This document shows, piece after piece, positions 51,232 through 60,952 of a stretch of 60,952 nucleotides of DNA (the first letter of the stretch is position 1; each line of letters starts with the position of its first letter). A program made the position numbers and the translations under genes. The notes beneath the pieces are model-generated. The model had not been told where the DNA came from, ran no database searches, and saw only the letters and a program-made list of their open reading frames with translations. This DNA comes from Nitrosomonas sp. (GTDB lineage Bacteria > Pseudomonadota > Gammaproteobacteria > Burkholderiales > Nitrosomonadaceae). The stretch spans positions 1 to 60,952 of the forward strand of contig NZ_JAKFWH010000018.1 of the NCBI RefSeq assembly GCF_021731985.1, given 5' to 3'.

Positions 51232-51704
51232 TATTTCAAATCTTCCCCAATAGAAGCGAGCATATCGGCATGCGCTTTGGCATCGACTTCACGTCGCAGT
51301 ATTTTTGCTGCGCCGGCAACAGCCAGTTCAGCAACATGTTGACGTAGCGCTTCTTTTGCACTAAATACCTCATGCTCTATATCTGCCTTTGCGCCAAGAA
51401 TTATACGATCGCCTTCTTCTTTTGCTGTTCTTTTAGACTCTTCAACAATCTCTGAGGCTCGTTTCTCAGCTTGCAAAATTATTTCTGAGGCACGCTGTTT
51501 GGCTTCTTTCAATACATCAGAAGAGCGTTGACTTGCCAACTCTAATTCATGACGTCCGCGTTCTCCAGCCGCCAATCCATCGGCAATAGTTTTTTGACGC
51601 TCTTCAATTGCACGCAATAACGGCGGCCATACAAATTTAACAGTAAACCAAATAAATACTGAAAAGGCTACCGCCTGAGAGATTAAAGTAAAGTTAATAT
51701 TCAT
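51231..51704 (-). CDS. atpF: ATP synthase b subunit
   Basis: The 157-residue protein has one N-terminal membrane helix ('LISQAVAFSVFIWFTVKFVWPPLLRAIEERQK') and a long charged helix that dimerises as the outer stalk. The helix is rich in Ala, Glu, Lys and Arg, with the usual 'LLRAIEERQKTIADGLAAGERGRHELE'. Only one b gene is present; there is no b' gene. Confidence 0.95.
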   Translation of the reverse strand: MNINFTLISQAVAFSVFIWFTVKFVWPPLLRAIEERQKTIADGLAAGERGRHELELASQRSSDVLKEAKQRASEIILQAEKRASEIVEESKRTAKEEGDRIILGAKADIEHEVFSAKEALRQHVAELAVAGAAKILRREVDAKAHADMLASIGEDLK

Positions 51705-51744
51705 GACAAGCCTGTAAAATCTGATCTATCCAGCAATAACATTA

Positions 51745-52032
<288 letters not shown>

Positions 52033-52073
52033 TTAAAGATTAAAAATATACTACAAAAATAAAGCTTATAAAT

Positions 52074-52895
<822 letters not shown>

Positions 52896-52912
52896 CTACC
52901 ATTAAATTTATC

Positions 52913-53287
52913 TTATTTTGTATCGTCTGATACGAGTAACGCCATGCTATAGACCAAAACATTGAGGATAAATGTTCCAATAAATGCAAATGCATTTACA
53001 TCCTCATAATTTTTAAACACCATCCATAACAGGCCTACAGTCAATATTATTTTTACTGCTTCAGCCCTTAATGCAGTTCTGATCGTCCCTTCAGCAGTAT
53101 ACCCTTTGTGCCGGGATATAATTATCGCAAATGCTGCCGAGGATATCACGCTTACTGCCCCGCCAAGTACTGCCGATACCGCGCCATGAATACCCAGAAA
53201 AAACCAAATCACAAATGCTGCCATTAATGTAACAAGCAATTGCAGGCGCAGAACAATATTGAGCGGTCTATTTTTTATCCAAGACAT
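52913..53287 (-). CDS. atpI: ATP synthase protein I (AtpI)
   Basis: The 124-residue protein has four membrane helices. 'GIHGAVSAVLGGAVSVISSAAFAI' and 'LRAEAVKIILTVGLLWMVFKNY' match AtpI, which helps assemble the c-ring in some bacteria and is not essential. It is the first gene of the atp operon, 29 bases before atpB. The 150-base gap upstream to the thiolase gene should hold the operon promoter. Confidence 0.88.
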   Translation of the reverse strand: MSWIKNRPLNIVLRLQLLVTLMAAFVIWFFLGIHGAVSAVLGGAVSVISSAAFAIIISRHKGYTAEGTIRTALRAEAVKIILTVGLLWMVFKNYEDVNAFAFIGTFILNVLVYSMALLVSDDTK

Positions 53288-53437
53288 GCTTTATACCCGC
53301 CCTTGGAACAGACAGCGTTACCCACGCTTAAAAAAGGCGTAACTATAGCTGAACCACTCTACTCAGTCAATGTAAAATTCTGATCTATCAATCTACAACG
53401 GGCGGTTAAGTACTATCCGCGGTGTTAAGTCAAGCTT

Positions 53438-54616
53438 CTAGAGCCTTTCAAATATTGCGGCGACTCCCTGACCGCCGCCTATGCACATGGTCACCAGGGC
53501 ATATCTGCCGCCACAACGATGCAGTTCATAAATAGCCTTAATCGTCAAGATACTGCCAGTCGCCCCGATGGGGTGGCCCAACGCAACAGCACCACCATTC
53601 GGATTAGTTTTTTCCGGATCAAATTGTAGCTCTTTTGCTACAGCACACGCCTGTACAGCGAAGGCTTCGTTGGATTCAATGACATCAAGATCCGCTATTT
53701 TAAGATTTGCACGCCGCAAAGCACTCTGAACAGCCGGTATCGGCCCGATGCCCATAAATTTGGGATCAACACCGGCATGACCATAAGAAACCAGCCGTGC
53801 CAACGGTTTCAAGTCGCATCTCTGCGCTGCTTTACTTTCCATGAGCACCAATGCGGCGGCGCTATCATTAATACCGGAGGCATTGCCTGCAGTTACGGTA
53901 CCATTTTTTTGGAAAACAGGACGCAGTTTAGCCAAAGTTTCCATACTTGTGTTTTCACGGGGATGCTCGTCAGTATCAAAAAGGATTTTTTCTTTATGTG
54001 TCGTTATTGCAATAGGCAATATCTGCTCTTTAAAATAACCGTTTGTTATCGCATGCAGGGCGCGGCGATGACTTTCTGCCGCAAATTCATCCTGTACTTC
54101 ACGGCTGATTCGCCATTTAGTGGCAATATTCTCGGCAGTAATGCCCATATGCACGTTATCGAATGGATCGGTCAATGCCCCGATCATCATATCCACCGTA
54201 CCACCGTCATTCATGCGTTGCCCCCACCGCAGTGCAGGTAACAAATAGCCTCCCCGGCTCATGGATTCAGCACCACCGGCGACTGCCACATCGGTGTCAT
54301 TCAGCAGAATATTTTGACTCGCCGATATGATCGCTTGTAGACCACTTCCACACAGCCGATTCACTGTCAATGCCGAAGTATGCTGCGGTAAGCCGCCGTT
54401 GACACAAGCAATGCGCGCCAAATACATATCACGAGATTCTCCATGTATCACGTTGCCAAAAACCAAGTGTCCAACTTCATCTGGATCAATCCCAGCTCGC
54501 AACACCGCTTCTTGCACAACCTTTGCCGCCAAGTCAGCTGGAGCAACCTGTTTAAGTGCGCCACCATAATCACCGATAGCCGTGCGTACACCACTTAGAA
54601 TGACAACATCCCTCAT
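53438..54616 (-). CDS. Acetyl-CoA acetyltransferase (thiolase)
   Basis: The 392-residue thiolase condenses or cleaves acetyl-CoA units. The nucleophilic Cys is in 'VNRLCGSGLQAI' (about residue 88), the His is in 'GGAVALGHPIGATGS', and the second Cys in 'LVTMCIGGGQGVAAIFE'; 'ESNEAFAVQ' is also conserved. The length and absence of a mitochondrial-type insertion fit the PhaA/AtoB biosynthetic group. No phaB or phaC is adjacent, so polyhydroxybutyrate synthesis is possible but not shown. Confidence 0.9.
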   Translation of the reverse strand: MRDVVILSGVRTAIGDYGGALKQVAPADLAAKVVQEAVLRAGIDPDEVGHLVFGNVIHGESRDMYLARIACVNGGLPQHTSALTVNRLCGSGLQAIISASQNILLNDTDVAVAGGAESMSRGGYLLPALRWGQRMNDGGTVDMMIGALTDPFDNVHMGITAENIATKWRISREVQDEFAAESHRRALHAITNGYFKEQILPIAITTHKEKILFDTDEHPRENTSMETLAKLRPVFQKNGTVTAGNASGINDSAAALVLMESKAAQRCDLKPLARLVSYGHAGVDPKFMGIGPIPAVQSALRRANLKIADLDVIESNEAFAVQACAVAKELQFDPEKTNPNGGAVALGHPIGATGSILTIKAIYELHRCGGRYALVTMCIGGGQGVAAIFERL

Positions 54617-54982
54617 GAGTTTTCCTTTATTGATCCCTTAGAGTAGCTTCGCAGGAAATACGAATTCCCTTAAAACTATGTACTTACATAGGATCTAATT
54701 GAGCATGGATCACGTTTGTCTTGATTCAGTAGAGAATTATTTGTTGAATAATTTTTGTTCACAGTATAAAAACTGGTTTTTGATTTGTTATTTTTCTACA
54801 CAATTATTTGATCGAAATCGGCCAAATTGGAGTCAAGATGATGATTTGTGCAATTATTAGTTACGGTTGGAGGGCTTATGCTACGGATCATTCATCCATA
54901 TTAATAGCTCAAAAAACATCGCACCATCTGTGAGAAGACGATCCGTACCAACAAGATTATCTTCTCAATTCATTTGGATATA
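54617..54982. other. 366-base gene-free stretch between the thiolase and the P460-like gene
   Basis: Very AT-rich, with short inverted segments (for example ACTATGTACTTACATAGGAT near 54676). A 26-codon plus-strand frame from about 54839 has no recognisable features. It should hold the thiolase promoter and the 3' end of the P460-like transcript. Nothing else can be supported. Confidence 0.5.
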
Positions 54983-55504
54983 TTATTTCTTCACGAAATC
55001 AACCAATTTCTGATACGTGAACAAGTAATCCTGTGCTTGTAATGGTGTATGGCATTGCACGCAATTCAAATCGTTACTTTTTGCAGTACCATCCGGATTG
55101 TAAACAGCAAATCCCCAGTCACCTGTACGATTTTCCTTCGGAAAAGCGGCATCCCAATTGCCTCTCTTCTCCATCACAGCAACTGCTGCCAGTGAATCAA
55201 TTTCAAAGGTACCGTCACTGCCAGCAATGGGCTTGCCATCCGCACCTTTTTTTGGCGTATATATTTCCATAATCATGACAGCACCGGAGGCGCTCATATT
55301 TCCTTGTGTATAACTGGAAATCGCAACCTCGTTGGCATACAACTTAGCAACCTGTGTTTGATTCGCGCGATTCATGGTTGCATATTTTGTAAAAGTTTTT
55401 TCATAACCTTCTGGAAATTTAACGTGTTCAGGATCTCCTCCCGCATGACCGTAAAGTGGAGCTATGACAAGTACTGCGGCAACTGCTTTCAAAGTAAACT
55501 TCAT
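54983..55504 (-). CDS. Secreted cytochrome of the P460 / cytochrome c'-beta fold
   Basis: From the ATG at 55504 (AGGAG 6 bases upstream) the protein has 173 residues. A signal peptide ends near 'PLYGHAGG'. The C-terminal haem site is 'CVQCHTP' (Cys148, Cys151, His152). 'SGAVMIMEIYTPKKGADGKP' aligns by eye with the segment that holds the haem-crosslinking Lys in Nitrosomonas cytochrome P460, but here that place is Met79. Without the crosslink, hydroxylamine oxidation like P460 is unlikely; binding of NO, as in cytochrome c'-beta, is an alternative. The alignment is from memory. It stands alone. Confidence 0.8.
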   Translation of the reverse strand: MKFTLKAVAAVLVIAPLYGHAGGDPEHVKFPEGYEKTFTKYATMNRANQTQVAKLYANEVAISSYTQGNMSASGAVMIMEIYTPKKGADGKPIAGSDGTFEIDSLAAVAVMEKRGNWDAAFPKENRTGDWGFAVYNPDGTAKSNDLNCVQCHTPLQAQDYLFTYQKLVDFVKK

Positions 55505-55597
55505 ATTTTTCTCCTTCTTAGATGTTGTTTCTGGATTTGGACTACTATCATACCGCATTCGATGAATATTGATGACTGGGTTACTATTTTCGTTCTG

Positions 55598-55963
55598 CTA
55601 TTTTGCAAGATCAAGGACCAGCGTGATAGACAAATAAATGACCAACAACGCAAGTGCCAAATGGATCGTAAAACGCACAGGATTCTGCGCAACAGAGTCC
55701 ACGAAGGTTTTATTCTTTCCTTCTCGTTTTAAGCGATCGTACTCGTCCCGCATTCTGACCGTTCGTGCATTTTGATAAGCATCGAGTAATGCTTTCGCCT
55801 TCTCAAATTGATCGTCATCGCTGAGCCATATTGCCGGCATTGATACCCCCCAGTTACTCGACGATGTTTCATAAAAATCAATCGCATTGTTGGTTAACAA
55901 TTCACGCACATCATTTGCCTCATCATCGGATACGCCATTTAAACGGAATAAAATTTTTGCCAT
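55598..55963 (-). CDS. DUF6164 family protein
   Basis: The 121-residue protein has an N-terminal alpha/beta domain ('MAKILFRLNGVSDDEANDVRELL', 'DFYETSSSNWGVSMPAIWL') and a C-terminal membrane helix ('FTIHLALALLVIYLSITLVLDL'), with a charged linker. It matches the DUF6164 layout: a PII/DUF2007-like sensor fold tethered to the membrane. The substrate is unknown. It is divergent from the SDR gene. Confidence 0.75.
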   Translation of the reverse strand: MAKILFRLNGVSDDEANDVRELLTNNAIDFYETSSSNWGVSMPAIWLSDDDQFEKAKALLDAYQNARTVRMRDEYDRLKREGKNKTFVDSVAQNPVRFTIHLALALLVIYLSITLVLDLAK

Positions 55964-56102
55964 AGACGGTCTTTTCTTATGTTATTTTCTACTGTCGAAA
56001 GGTTTGTATCGCTAATTGATGCTATCTTCGCATCAAGTCTGTTGTCAAGTTATGAAAAATAGCCGGTACATAAACTACCCATTCACAGGTTAATCTGAGC
56101 AA

Positions 56103-56939
56103 ATGAAAAAAACCATACTTATTACAGGATGTTCAAGCGGGATCGGTTACTGTGTGGCCAAAGCACTGCATGCACGGGGTTATCGCGTGTTTGCCACAGC
56201 CAGAAAACGGGACAGTGTTGAAATGCTGCTGGCCGAAGGTCTGGAAAGCTTCCGTCTGGATTTAACCGATTCAAACTCGATTCACTTTGCTTTTGAAGAG
56301 GTTATGCGTCGTACGGATGGTGAACTGTACGCCCTATTTAATAATGGCGCATACGGATTGCCGGGTGCCGTGGAAGACTTGAATCGCGATGCCCTACGCG
56401 CGCAATTCGAGACCAATGTCTTTGGCTGGCAGGAGCTCACCAATCTTGCGATACCGGTCATGCGCCGCCAAGGCTACGGAAGAATTATTCAGAACAGCTC
56501 GGTTTTAGGTTTTGTTTCCCTACCTTTCCGGGGCGCCTACAATGCTTCCAAATATGCCATTGAGGGGCTCAGTGACACGTTACGACTAGAGCTACGAGGC
56601 ACTAACATTTACGTCAGCCTGATTGAGCCGGGGCCGATCGCCAGTCAGTTTCGCATGAATGCCGTCAAGGCACTGGCAAAATACATCGATATTGAAAACA
56701 GCTTTCACCGTGAAAAATATCAGGGTGTATTAACGCGCCTGAACAAGCAGGGTCCAGCCGTTCCCTTCACATTGCCGCCCGAAGCTGTACTCAAGCGAGT
56801 AATCCACGCGCTGGAAGCCACCAAACCGCAACCGCGCTATTATGTGACATTTCCCACTTATCTGTTTGGCATTCTCAAGCGCATTTTAAGCGCACGCGCA
56901 TTGGATGTGCTGCTGGCCAAATCCGGGAATAATAACTGA
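56103..56939 (+). CDS. Short-chain dehydrogenase/reductase, SDR family
   Basis: The 278-residue oxidoreductase has the dinucleotide motif 'TGCSSGIGYCVAKAL', 'NNGAYG', catalytic Ser in 'IIQNSSVLGFVSLPF' and the 'YNASKYAIEG' Tyr/Lys pair. 'LIEPGPIASQF' and the C-terminal 'PQPRYYVTFPTYLFGILKRIL' resemble YbbO/retinol-dehydrogenase-like members. The Arg pair in 'FATARKRD' after the second strand suggests NADPH use. The substrate is unknown. Confidence 0.88.
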   Translation: MKKTILITGCSSGIGYCVAKALHARGYRVFATARKRDSVEMLLAEGLESFRLDLTDSNSIHFAFEEVMRRTDGELYALFNNGAYGLPGAVEDLNRDALRAQFETNVFGWQELTNLAIPVMRRQGYGRIIQNSSVLGFVSLPFRGAYNASKYAIEGLSDTLRLELRGTNIYVSLIEPGPIASQFRMNAVKALAKYIDIENSFHREKYQGVLTRLNKQGPAVPFTLPPEAVLKRVIHALEATKPQPRYYVTFPTYLFGILKRILSARALDVLLAKSGNNN

Positions 56940-56950
56940 CCAGTTTCTGG

Positions 56951-57451
56951 TTACGGAACCAACGGTTTGGTTGAAGAGACCACACACAACTGAAGGACTT
57001 TCCAGGCTATATCACCCATGAATGAATCTCCCTTCAGGGATGCGTTGACCGTTGTGTCATCAATTTTTTGTAGCAACAGAGCAAATACGTAAACAGATTT
57101 GTCGTTTTCACTGCGCTGCGCGGCTGATAAAATTTCCGGGGCCGGATTGCCATAGATGAGAATAGCGTCGGGATTCGATGGCGCATAAGTCGAATAAGCG
57201 TTATGCAGATACCTTGTATCGTACGCATGAATCTCCGATGCTTGCATATCCGGATATTGCCGGTTTCTGAATTGGAGAGCCCGCATAAATGACCTTCCAT
57301 CGGACTGCAGTTTATTCGCCACGCAACTTGCAAGCGCGGCATGCTCACCCACAAACTTTTCTTCAAAAAGTTGGGCTTTTTCTTTTGAGTCGGATAAGTT
57401 CGCACAGGCCGCTATGAAGAATACGGTTAACAACATAATCAATATCTTCAT
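56951..57451 (-). CDS. Hypothetical lipoprotein
   Basis: The protein has 166 residues with a lipoprotein signal ending in 'FFIAAC', so Cys16 would be lipidated. The mature part has two further cysteines ('ALASCVANKL' and 'VLQLCVVSS') that could pair, and 'DRRYLHNAYSTYAP'-like polar stretches. No family is recognised. It converges on the SDR gene with an 11-base gap. The ATG at 57451 fits the signal better than 57460. Confidence 0.6.
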   Translation of the reverse strand: MKILIMLLTVFFIAACANLSDSKEKAQLFEEKFVGEHAALASCVANKLQSDGRSFMRALQFRNRQYPDMQASEIHAYDTRYLHNAYSTYAPSNPDAILIYGNPAPEILSAAQRSENDKSVYVFALLLQKIDDTTVNASLKGDSFMGDIAWKVLQLCVVSSTKPLVP

Positions 57452-57513
57452 AACAAACACTCCCGAAAGAAATCAGAGCAACTCCGCAGGAGCAGTCTGA
57501 TCTTTACAAAATG

Positions 57514-57702
57514 CTATCCATTGAAATAAACATAGGGTTTCATGGGAACTGAAGATTCTTTAAATTCCTTGTTTTCTTCTCTATTCTGATTTTTATCCCA
57601 CCACATACTTCTTGCGGCCAATCGCTGTTCTTGCACATGCGGATTCTTTTCCAGAAATTCACGCATAAATTTTGTGTGTTCAGATTCGTAATTGTAATCC
57701 AT
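57514..57702 (-). CDS. DUF3460 family protein
   Basis: The 62-residue protein has 'SEHTKFMREFLEKNPHVQEQRLAARSMWWDK', the core pattern of DUF3460, a family of short betaproteobacterial proteins. It is soluble and mostly helical with a polar tail. No function is known. It lies 62 bases upstream of the lipoprotein gene in the same direction. The 239-base gap to tsaD holds both promoters. Confidence 0.8.
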   Translation of the reverse strand: MDYNYESEHTKFMREFLEKNPHVQEQRLAARSMWWDKNQNREENKEFKESSVPMKPYVYFNG

Positions 57703-57941
57703 AATTCACCCTAGGCTTATAATGCAAAAGCCGAACTTTAGCACAGACCTGATTTTCTATACAGCTCTGGTTTTTCAGTTCATCCTGTATTCACTCTGAT
57801 TTTTACAGCAATGCTAGAATAGCAGCGAAACATTTTATAACCTGCCTAGAACAGACCCAACTTGAATATCTTTCATCAACAAGCTTCTCGCAAACTTATT
57901 TCTGGATTGGAAAACACTAAGCCATTCCGCTACATCGCCTG

Positions 57942-58973
57942 ATGCTAGTTTTAGGCATTGAAACTTCTTGCGATGAAACCGGAATCGCACTCTTTGACAC
58001 AAAACGCGGTCTACTGAGCCATACGCTCTTTTCCCAAATTGAAATGCATAGTGAATATGGCGGTGTCGTGCCTGAGCTTGCATCGCGCGATCATATCCGG
58101 CGTGTACTGCCCCTGATCAAGGAAACGTTGCTTGCAGCCAAATGTGGATTGCACGAAATCGATGCTATCGCTTATACGCAGGGTCCCGGTCTGGCTGGCG
58201 CCCTTCTGGTAGGTGCCAGCATCGGCGCTGCACTGAGTTTTGCACTAAAAATTCCTGCCCTGGGCATCCATCATCTGGAAGGGCATCTGTTATCGCCGCT
58301 GTTATCCACACCGGCACCGAACTTTCCATTCATCGCGCTGCTGGTATCGGGAGGCCATACGCAATTAATGCAAGTGGATGCGGTCGGACACTATAAGCTG
58401 CTGGGTGAAACGGTTGATGATGCTGCAGGTGAGGCTTTTGACAAAACCGCAAAACTACTCGGACTGGGTTATCCGGGTGGCGCCGCCTTATCAAAATTGG
58501 CCAAACAAGGCCGAGCAGGACGATTCAAGCTTCCGCGGCCAATGCTCAATAGCGGGGATCTCAATTTCAGTTTTAGCGGGCTAAAAACTGCGGTGCTCAC
58601 CCTGATCAATAAACAGGAAATCACGCAACAAACCAGCGCGGACATTGCTTTAGCTTTTCAAGAAGCGATTGTGGAAGTATTAACAGAAAAATCACTGACC
58701 GCTTTATCACGGACCGGTCTTACGCAACTGGTTGTCGCCGGAGGTGTGGGCGCCAACGATCAATTACGTCAGAATCTCAGCAGCAAAGCATCTGCAAAAG
58801 GAGCGACTGTTTTTTATCCTGAGCTTGAATTTTGCACCGACAATGGCGCCATGATCGCTTTTGCTGGCGCAATGCGATTGCAAGCTTCGCCTGATAGAAC
58901 CTGGTCACCGGCAAGCAGCTTCACCGTCAACGCGCGCTGGAATCTGGAAATGCTTGAAGAACCCGACAATTGA
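57942..58973 (+). CDS. tsaD: tRNA N6-threonylcarbamoyladenosine transferase TsaD
   Basis: The 343-residue enzyme transfers the threonylcarbamoyl group to A37 of ANN-decoding tRNAs, with TsaB and TsaE. '[19 protein letters not shown]' begins the ASKHA fold; the metal-binding HxxxH is '[12 protein letters not shown]'; '[11 protein letters not shown]' and '[23 protein letters not shown]' are nucleotide-binding motifs. The stop codon directly abuts the convergent plsY stop. Confidence 0.97.
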   Translation: MLVLGIETSCDETGIALFDTKRGLLSHTLFSQIEMHSEYGGVVPELASRDHIRRVLPLIKETLLAAKCGLHEIDAIAYTQGPGLAGALLVGASIGAALSFALKIPALGIHHLEGHLLSPLLSTPAPNFPFIALLVSGGHTQLMQVDAVGHYKLLGETVDDAAGEAFDKTAKLLGLGYPGGAALSKLAKQGRAGRFKLPRPMLNSGDLNFSFSGLKTAVLTLINKQEITQQTSADIALAFQEAIVEVLTEKSLTALSRTGLTQLVVAGGVGANDQLRQNLSSKASAKGATVFYPELEFCTDNGAMIAFAGAMRLQASPDRTWSPASSFTVNARWNLEMLEEPDN

Positions 58974-59588
58974 TCAGGAATCGGGGGGTTTTTTCTCGCC
59001 GATACGGCCTTCTTTCCCCGCCAGCAAATTGACGATATTCGACCGGTGACGCCAGATCAGCAGCAGTGACATCGCCGAAACGGCCAGCGTCCCGGCTTTA
59101 AAACCCAGCAGGACGACGCTAAACAGCGGCGCCAATACCGCTGCGATCAAGGCCGACAGCGACGAAATGCGCCAGGTGAACGCAACCGCCAACCAGGTCG
59201 CCATCGCCAGTAACCCCAGCCACACATTCAAACCGAGCAATACGCCGACCGCAGTCGCTACCCCTTTGCCGCCCTGGAAACGCAAAAAAACCGGAAAAAC
59301 ATGACCCAGAAATACTGCCAATGCGGCGACAGCAACCCCTTCATCCCCAAGATTCCAGAGTGGCGCGTAATGTTGCGCCAAAGCCACCGCCAGCCAGCCT
59401 TTACCGGCATCACCCAATAGTGTCAAAACCGCCGCAGTCTTCTTGCCGCTGCGCAACACATTGGTCGCCCCCGGATTCTTTGAACCGTAGGTGCGCGGGT
59501 CCGGCAATTTAAAAATCCAGCTCGACACCACCGCAAATGAAACCGACCCCAGCAAATAGGCCAGCAAAGCAAAAACCAATATCGTCAT
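58974..59588 (-). CDS. plsY: Acyl-phosphate glycerol-3-phosphate acyltransferase PlsY
   Basis: The 204-residue membrane enzyme makes lysophosphatidic acid from acyl-phosphate, starting phospholipid synthesis. It has five or more helices with the conserved loops '[12 protein letters not shown]', '[18 protein letters not shown]' and '[15 protein letters not shown]'. The ATG at 59588 gives the usual '[19 protein letters not shown]' start; a frame from 59678 adds 30 unconserved residues. It is divergent from folB and convergent with tsaD, as in many betaproteobacteria. Confidence 0.95.
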   Translation of the reverse strand: MTILVFALLAYLLGSVSFAVVSSWIFKLPDPRTYGSKNPGATNVLRSGKKTAAVLTLLGDAGKGWLAVALAQHYAPLWNLGDEGVAVAALAVFLGHVFPVFLRFQGGKGVATAVGVLLGLNVWLGLLAMATWLAVAFTWRISSLSALIAAVLAPLFSVVLLGFKAGTLAVSAMSLLLIWRHRSNIVNLLAGKEGRIGEKKPPDS

Positions 59589-59696
59589 GAGTATTCGCAC
59601 CACCCGAACAAAATAGAATAGAATCCCGTATCGCTCACATCCGCAAGACTTCCGGAAGCTCCCGAATAACCCGCACATTTTAGCGCTTAATCACCA

Positions 59697-60065
59697 ATGG
59701 ATATTATTTTTCTGCACGACTTCAAAGCCAAAACCTTGATCGGCATCTACCCGTGGGAACGCGTGGTTCCGCAAACCATTCAATTGGACCTGGAAATCGC
59801 GTTGCCAACCAGCCGTGCATGCCAATCCGACAAAATCGAAGATGCTTTGGATTATGCGTTGATCATCGAAAGAATTAACGAAATTCTGGCAAATAGGCAC
59901 TTTTCTTTACTGGAAGCATTGGCCGAGCATATCGCGCAGACCATCCTGAGCGAATTTCAATCGCCGTGGGTTAAGATCAGCGTTGCGAAGCTGGGAATTA
60001 TTCGTGGAGTAAAGAAACTGGGGGTATGTATTGAGCGGAGTGCTGATGTCGCATCAGCGCAATAA
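59697..60065 (+). CDS. folB: Dihydroneopterin aldolase
   Basis: The 122-residue enzyme cleaves dihydroneopterin in folate synthesis. 'IIFLHDFKAKTLIGIYPWERVVPQTIQLDLEI' is the conserved N-terminal strand pair with the pterin site; 'SLLEALAEHIAQTIL' holds the pocket Glu; 'ISVAKLGIIRGVKKLGVCIER' contains the catalytic Lys region. It is divergent from plsY. The 210 bases after it contain no supported gene. Confidence 0.95.
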   Translation: MDIIFLHDFKAKTLIGIYPWERVVPQTIQLDLEIALPTSRACQSDKIEDALDYALIIERINEILANRHFSLLEALAEHIAQTILSEFQSPWVKISVAKLGIIRGVKKLGVCIERSADVASAQ

Positions 60066-60275
60066 AAACATAATTTGCACTGGCTCAAACTTGATCTGAC
60101 AGTTTCAAAAATTAACCTGGATTGAATCTGATCTTTTACTGAGGCGAACCAAAAAAACCCGATGACATCTGGTACTCCAGCCATCCACCTTTTGATCTCA
60201 TTGCTGCCACTTAGACTTCAGTTCTGATCGTTGTCTTCGCCTGGTGGCAGACAGTCTCGGATGTCGCACGACTCT

Positions 60276-60812
60276 TTATCCTGAAATGAATTCATCGGCA
60301 GCATTTTTGATAATTCTTGAGCGTACATCCTTGATGTACGGAATCTTCATCAATTCGTTGCGTTTTGCTTGCACGATGGAACCTACCGTAGGAAATTTCG
60401 GCCGGACTCGGTCCTTTAGTCGGTCGCTAACTGATAAACCATCTATAGATTCCTCTAGTAGTGTACTTACAATCGATGTGGCAATTATTTTGTTGCCGCA
60501 TTCGCTACAGAATTTGGCATTCTGCGGTAGAGGAGCTGAACAAATTGAACAAGTTTCGCTCGGGAGCAAAAGTGAAGATAAATATGTCTGAATTTGGCTA
60601 TCCGAGGATGAAAATTCACGATAATCCGTTACGCTTAGGCGTGAGATTGCATCTGCGGTTTTAGAAGTGTCGAAAGCCTTTTCAGTTGCCATAAGAGCTA
60701 AGTTAATCATGTATCGTGGGCCAGTACCGCTAGCAATCTTGACTGTTCCGAGTTGCGATACCATTCCAGAATAACAAAGGATATCGAGAGCCAACTTAAG
60801 ATTCGGGGACAT
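60276..60812 (-). CDS. Zinc-ribbon protein, possibly the C-terminal part of a larger accessory protein
   Basis: The frame of 178 residues starts at ATG 60812 and has an in-frame TGA 5 codons upstream. The N-terminal 60 residues ('LALDILCYSGMVSQLGTVKIASGTGPRYMINLALM') look like a winged-helix end domain of a larger, perhaps ORC/AAA-type ATPase. A zinc ribbon follows: 'CSICSAPLPQNAKFCSECGNKI' has four Cys in two pairs. The rest is helical. The absence of an N-terminal catalytic domain suggests truncation or a separate upstream gene beyond the window. Function is unknown. Confidence 0.5.
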   Translation of the reverse strand: MSPNLKLALDILCYSGMVSQLGTVKIASGTGPRYMINLALMATEKAFDTSKTADAISRLSVTDYREFSSSDSQIQTYLSSLLLPSETCSICSAPLPQNAKFCSECGNKIIATSIVSTLLEESIDGLSVSDRLKDRVRPKFPTVGSIVQAKRNELMKIPYIKDVRSRIIKNAADEFISG

Positions 60813-60952
60813 ATCCCGCTGTACTCAGAAGTGTCCGGAGATTTAATTGAATAGATTCAGTTGGTTATTATTGTTCGACATGGTTATTTGCACATCGGTA
60901 TTTTTAACCAATTGATCGATAGGTATTTTTTCGAAAAGAGTTAGGCTTAAAA

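Overview
The window looks like a chromosomal segment of a chemolithoautotrophic betaproteobacterium of the Nitrosomonas/Nitrosospira type (Nitrosomonadaceae). This is an inference, based on a red-type (form IC) RuBisCO operon with cbbR and cbbX, an aa3-type cytochrome c oxidase cluster, a complete F1Fo ATP synthase operon next to glmU-glmS, and a secreted haem protein of the cytochrome P460 fold. No amo, hao or other nitrification gene lies inside the window, so the genus is not proven. No rRNA, tRNA or CRISPR array was recognised.

Left end (1-3950): accessory DNA. It holds an IS110-type transposase tail, a two-gene overlapping cassette (DUF4365-like protein plus an unknown 382-residue protein), a 57-codon remnant of selD, an IS91-like transposase remnant, and an overlapping pair of a GH19 endolysin-like enzyme and a secreted partner. 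From 4056 to 13482 come mutL (with the endonuclease motif), a DUF4239 membrane protein, a six-helix membrane protein with a carboxypeptidase-regulatory-like tail, a hybrid histidine kinase, and the ppsA-ppsR pair.

Carbon fixation (13545-19398): cbbR is divergent from cbbL-cbbS-cbbX, followed by an unrecognised 114-residue protein and a class II aldolase carrying an extra C-terminal ferredoxin-like (Dabb-type) domain. Two inverted repeats suited to CbbR lie in the cbbR-cbbL gap, and a perfect stem-loop lies between cbbS and cbbX. PEP synthase and its regulator next door link the cycle to gluconeogenic flux.

Accessory island (19499-26502): a Type III-like restriction-modification locus (res, mod) whose mod gene has a one-base frameshift and has also taken up, in frame, a 78-bp palindromic repeat with an apparent target duplication. 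A pRiA4b ORF-3 family gene follows. A MITE-like intergenic repeat occurs near here in three copies (8325, 26139, 27260).

Core metabolism (26503-46161): trmJ, argB, a CheW/PilI-like protein, a BON-domain lipoprotein, a GlcD-like FAD oxidase, the terminal oxidase cluster (coxB-coxA-36-residue protein-ctaG-DUF2970-coxC-surf1-SCO-like-ctaB, without ctaA), a Bax-inhibitor-1 family protein, the yebC-ruvC-ruvA-ruvB DNA repair operon, glmS and glmU.

Energy and right end (46403-60952): atpIBEFHAGDC on the minus strand, a thiolase, the P460-fold cytochrome, small DUF proteins, an SDR enzyme, tsaD/plsY with directly abutting convergent stop codons, folB, and at the edge a zinc-ribbon protein that looks like the C-terminal part of a larger accessory protein. 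The oxidase and the ATP synthase supply energy, and the Calvin cycle operon uses it.
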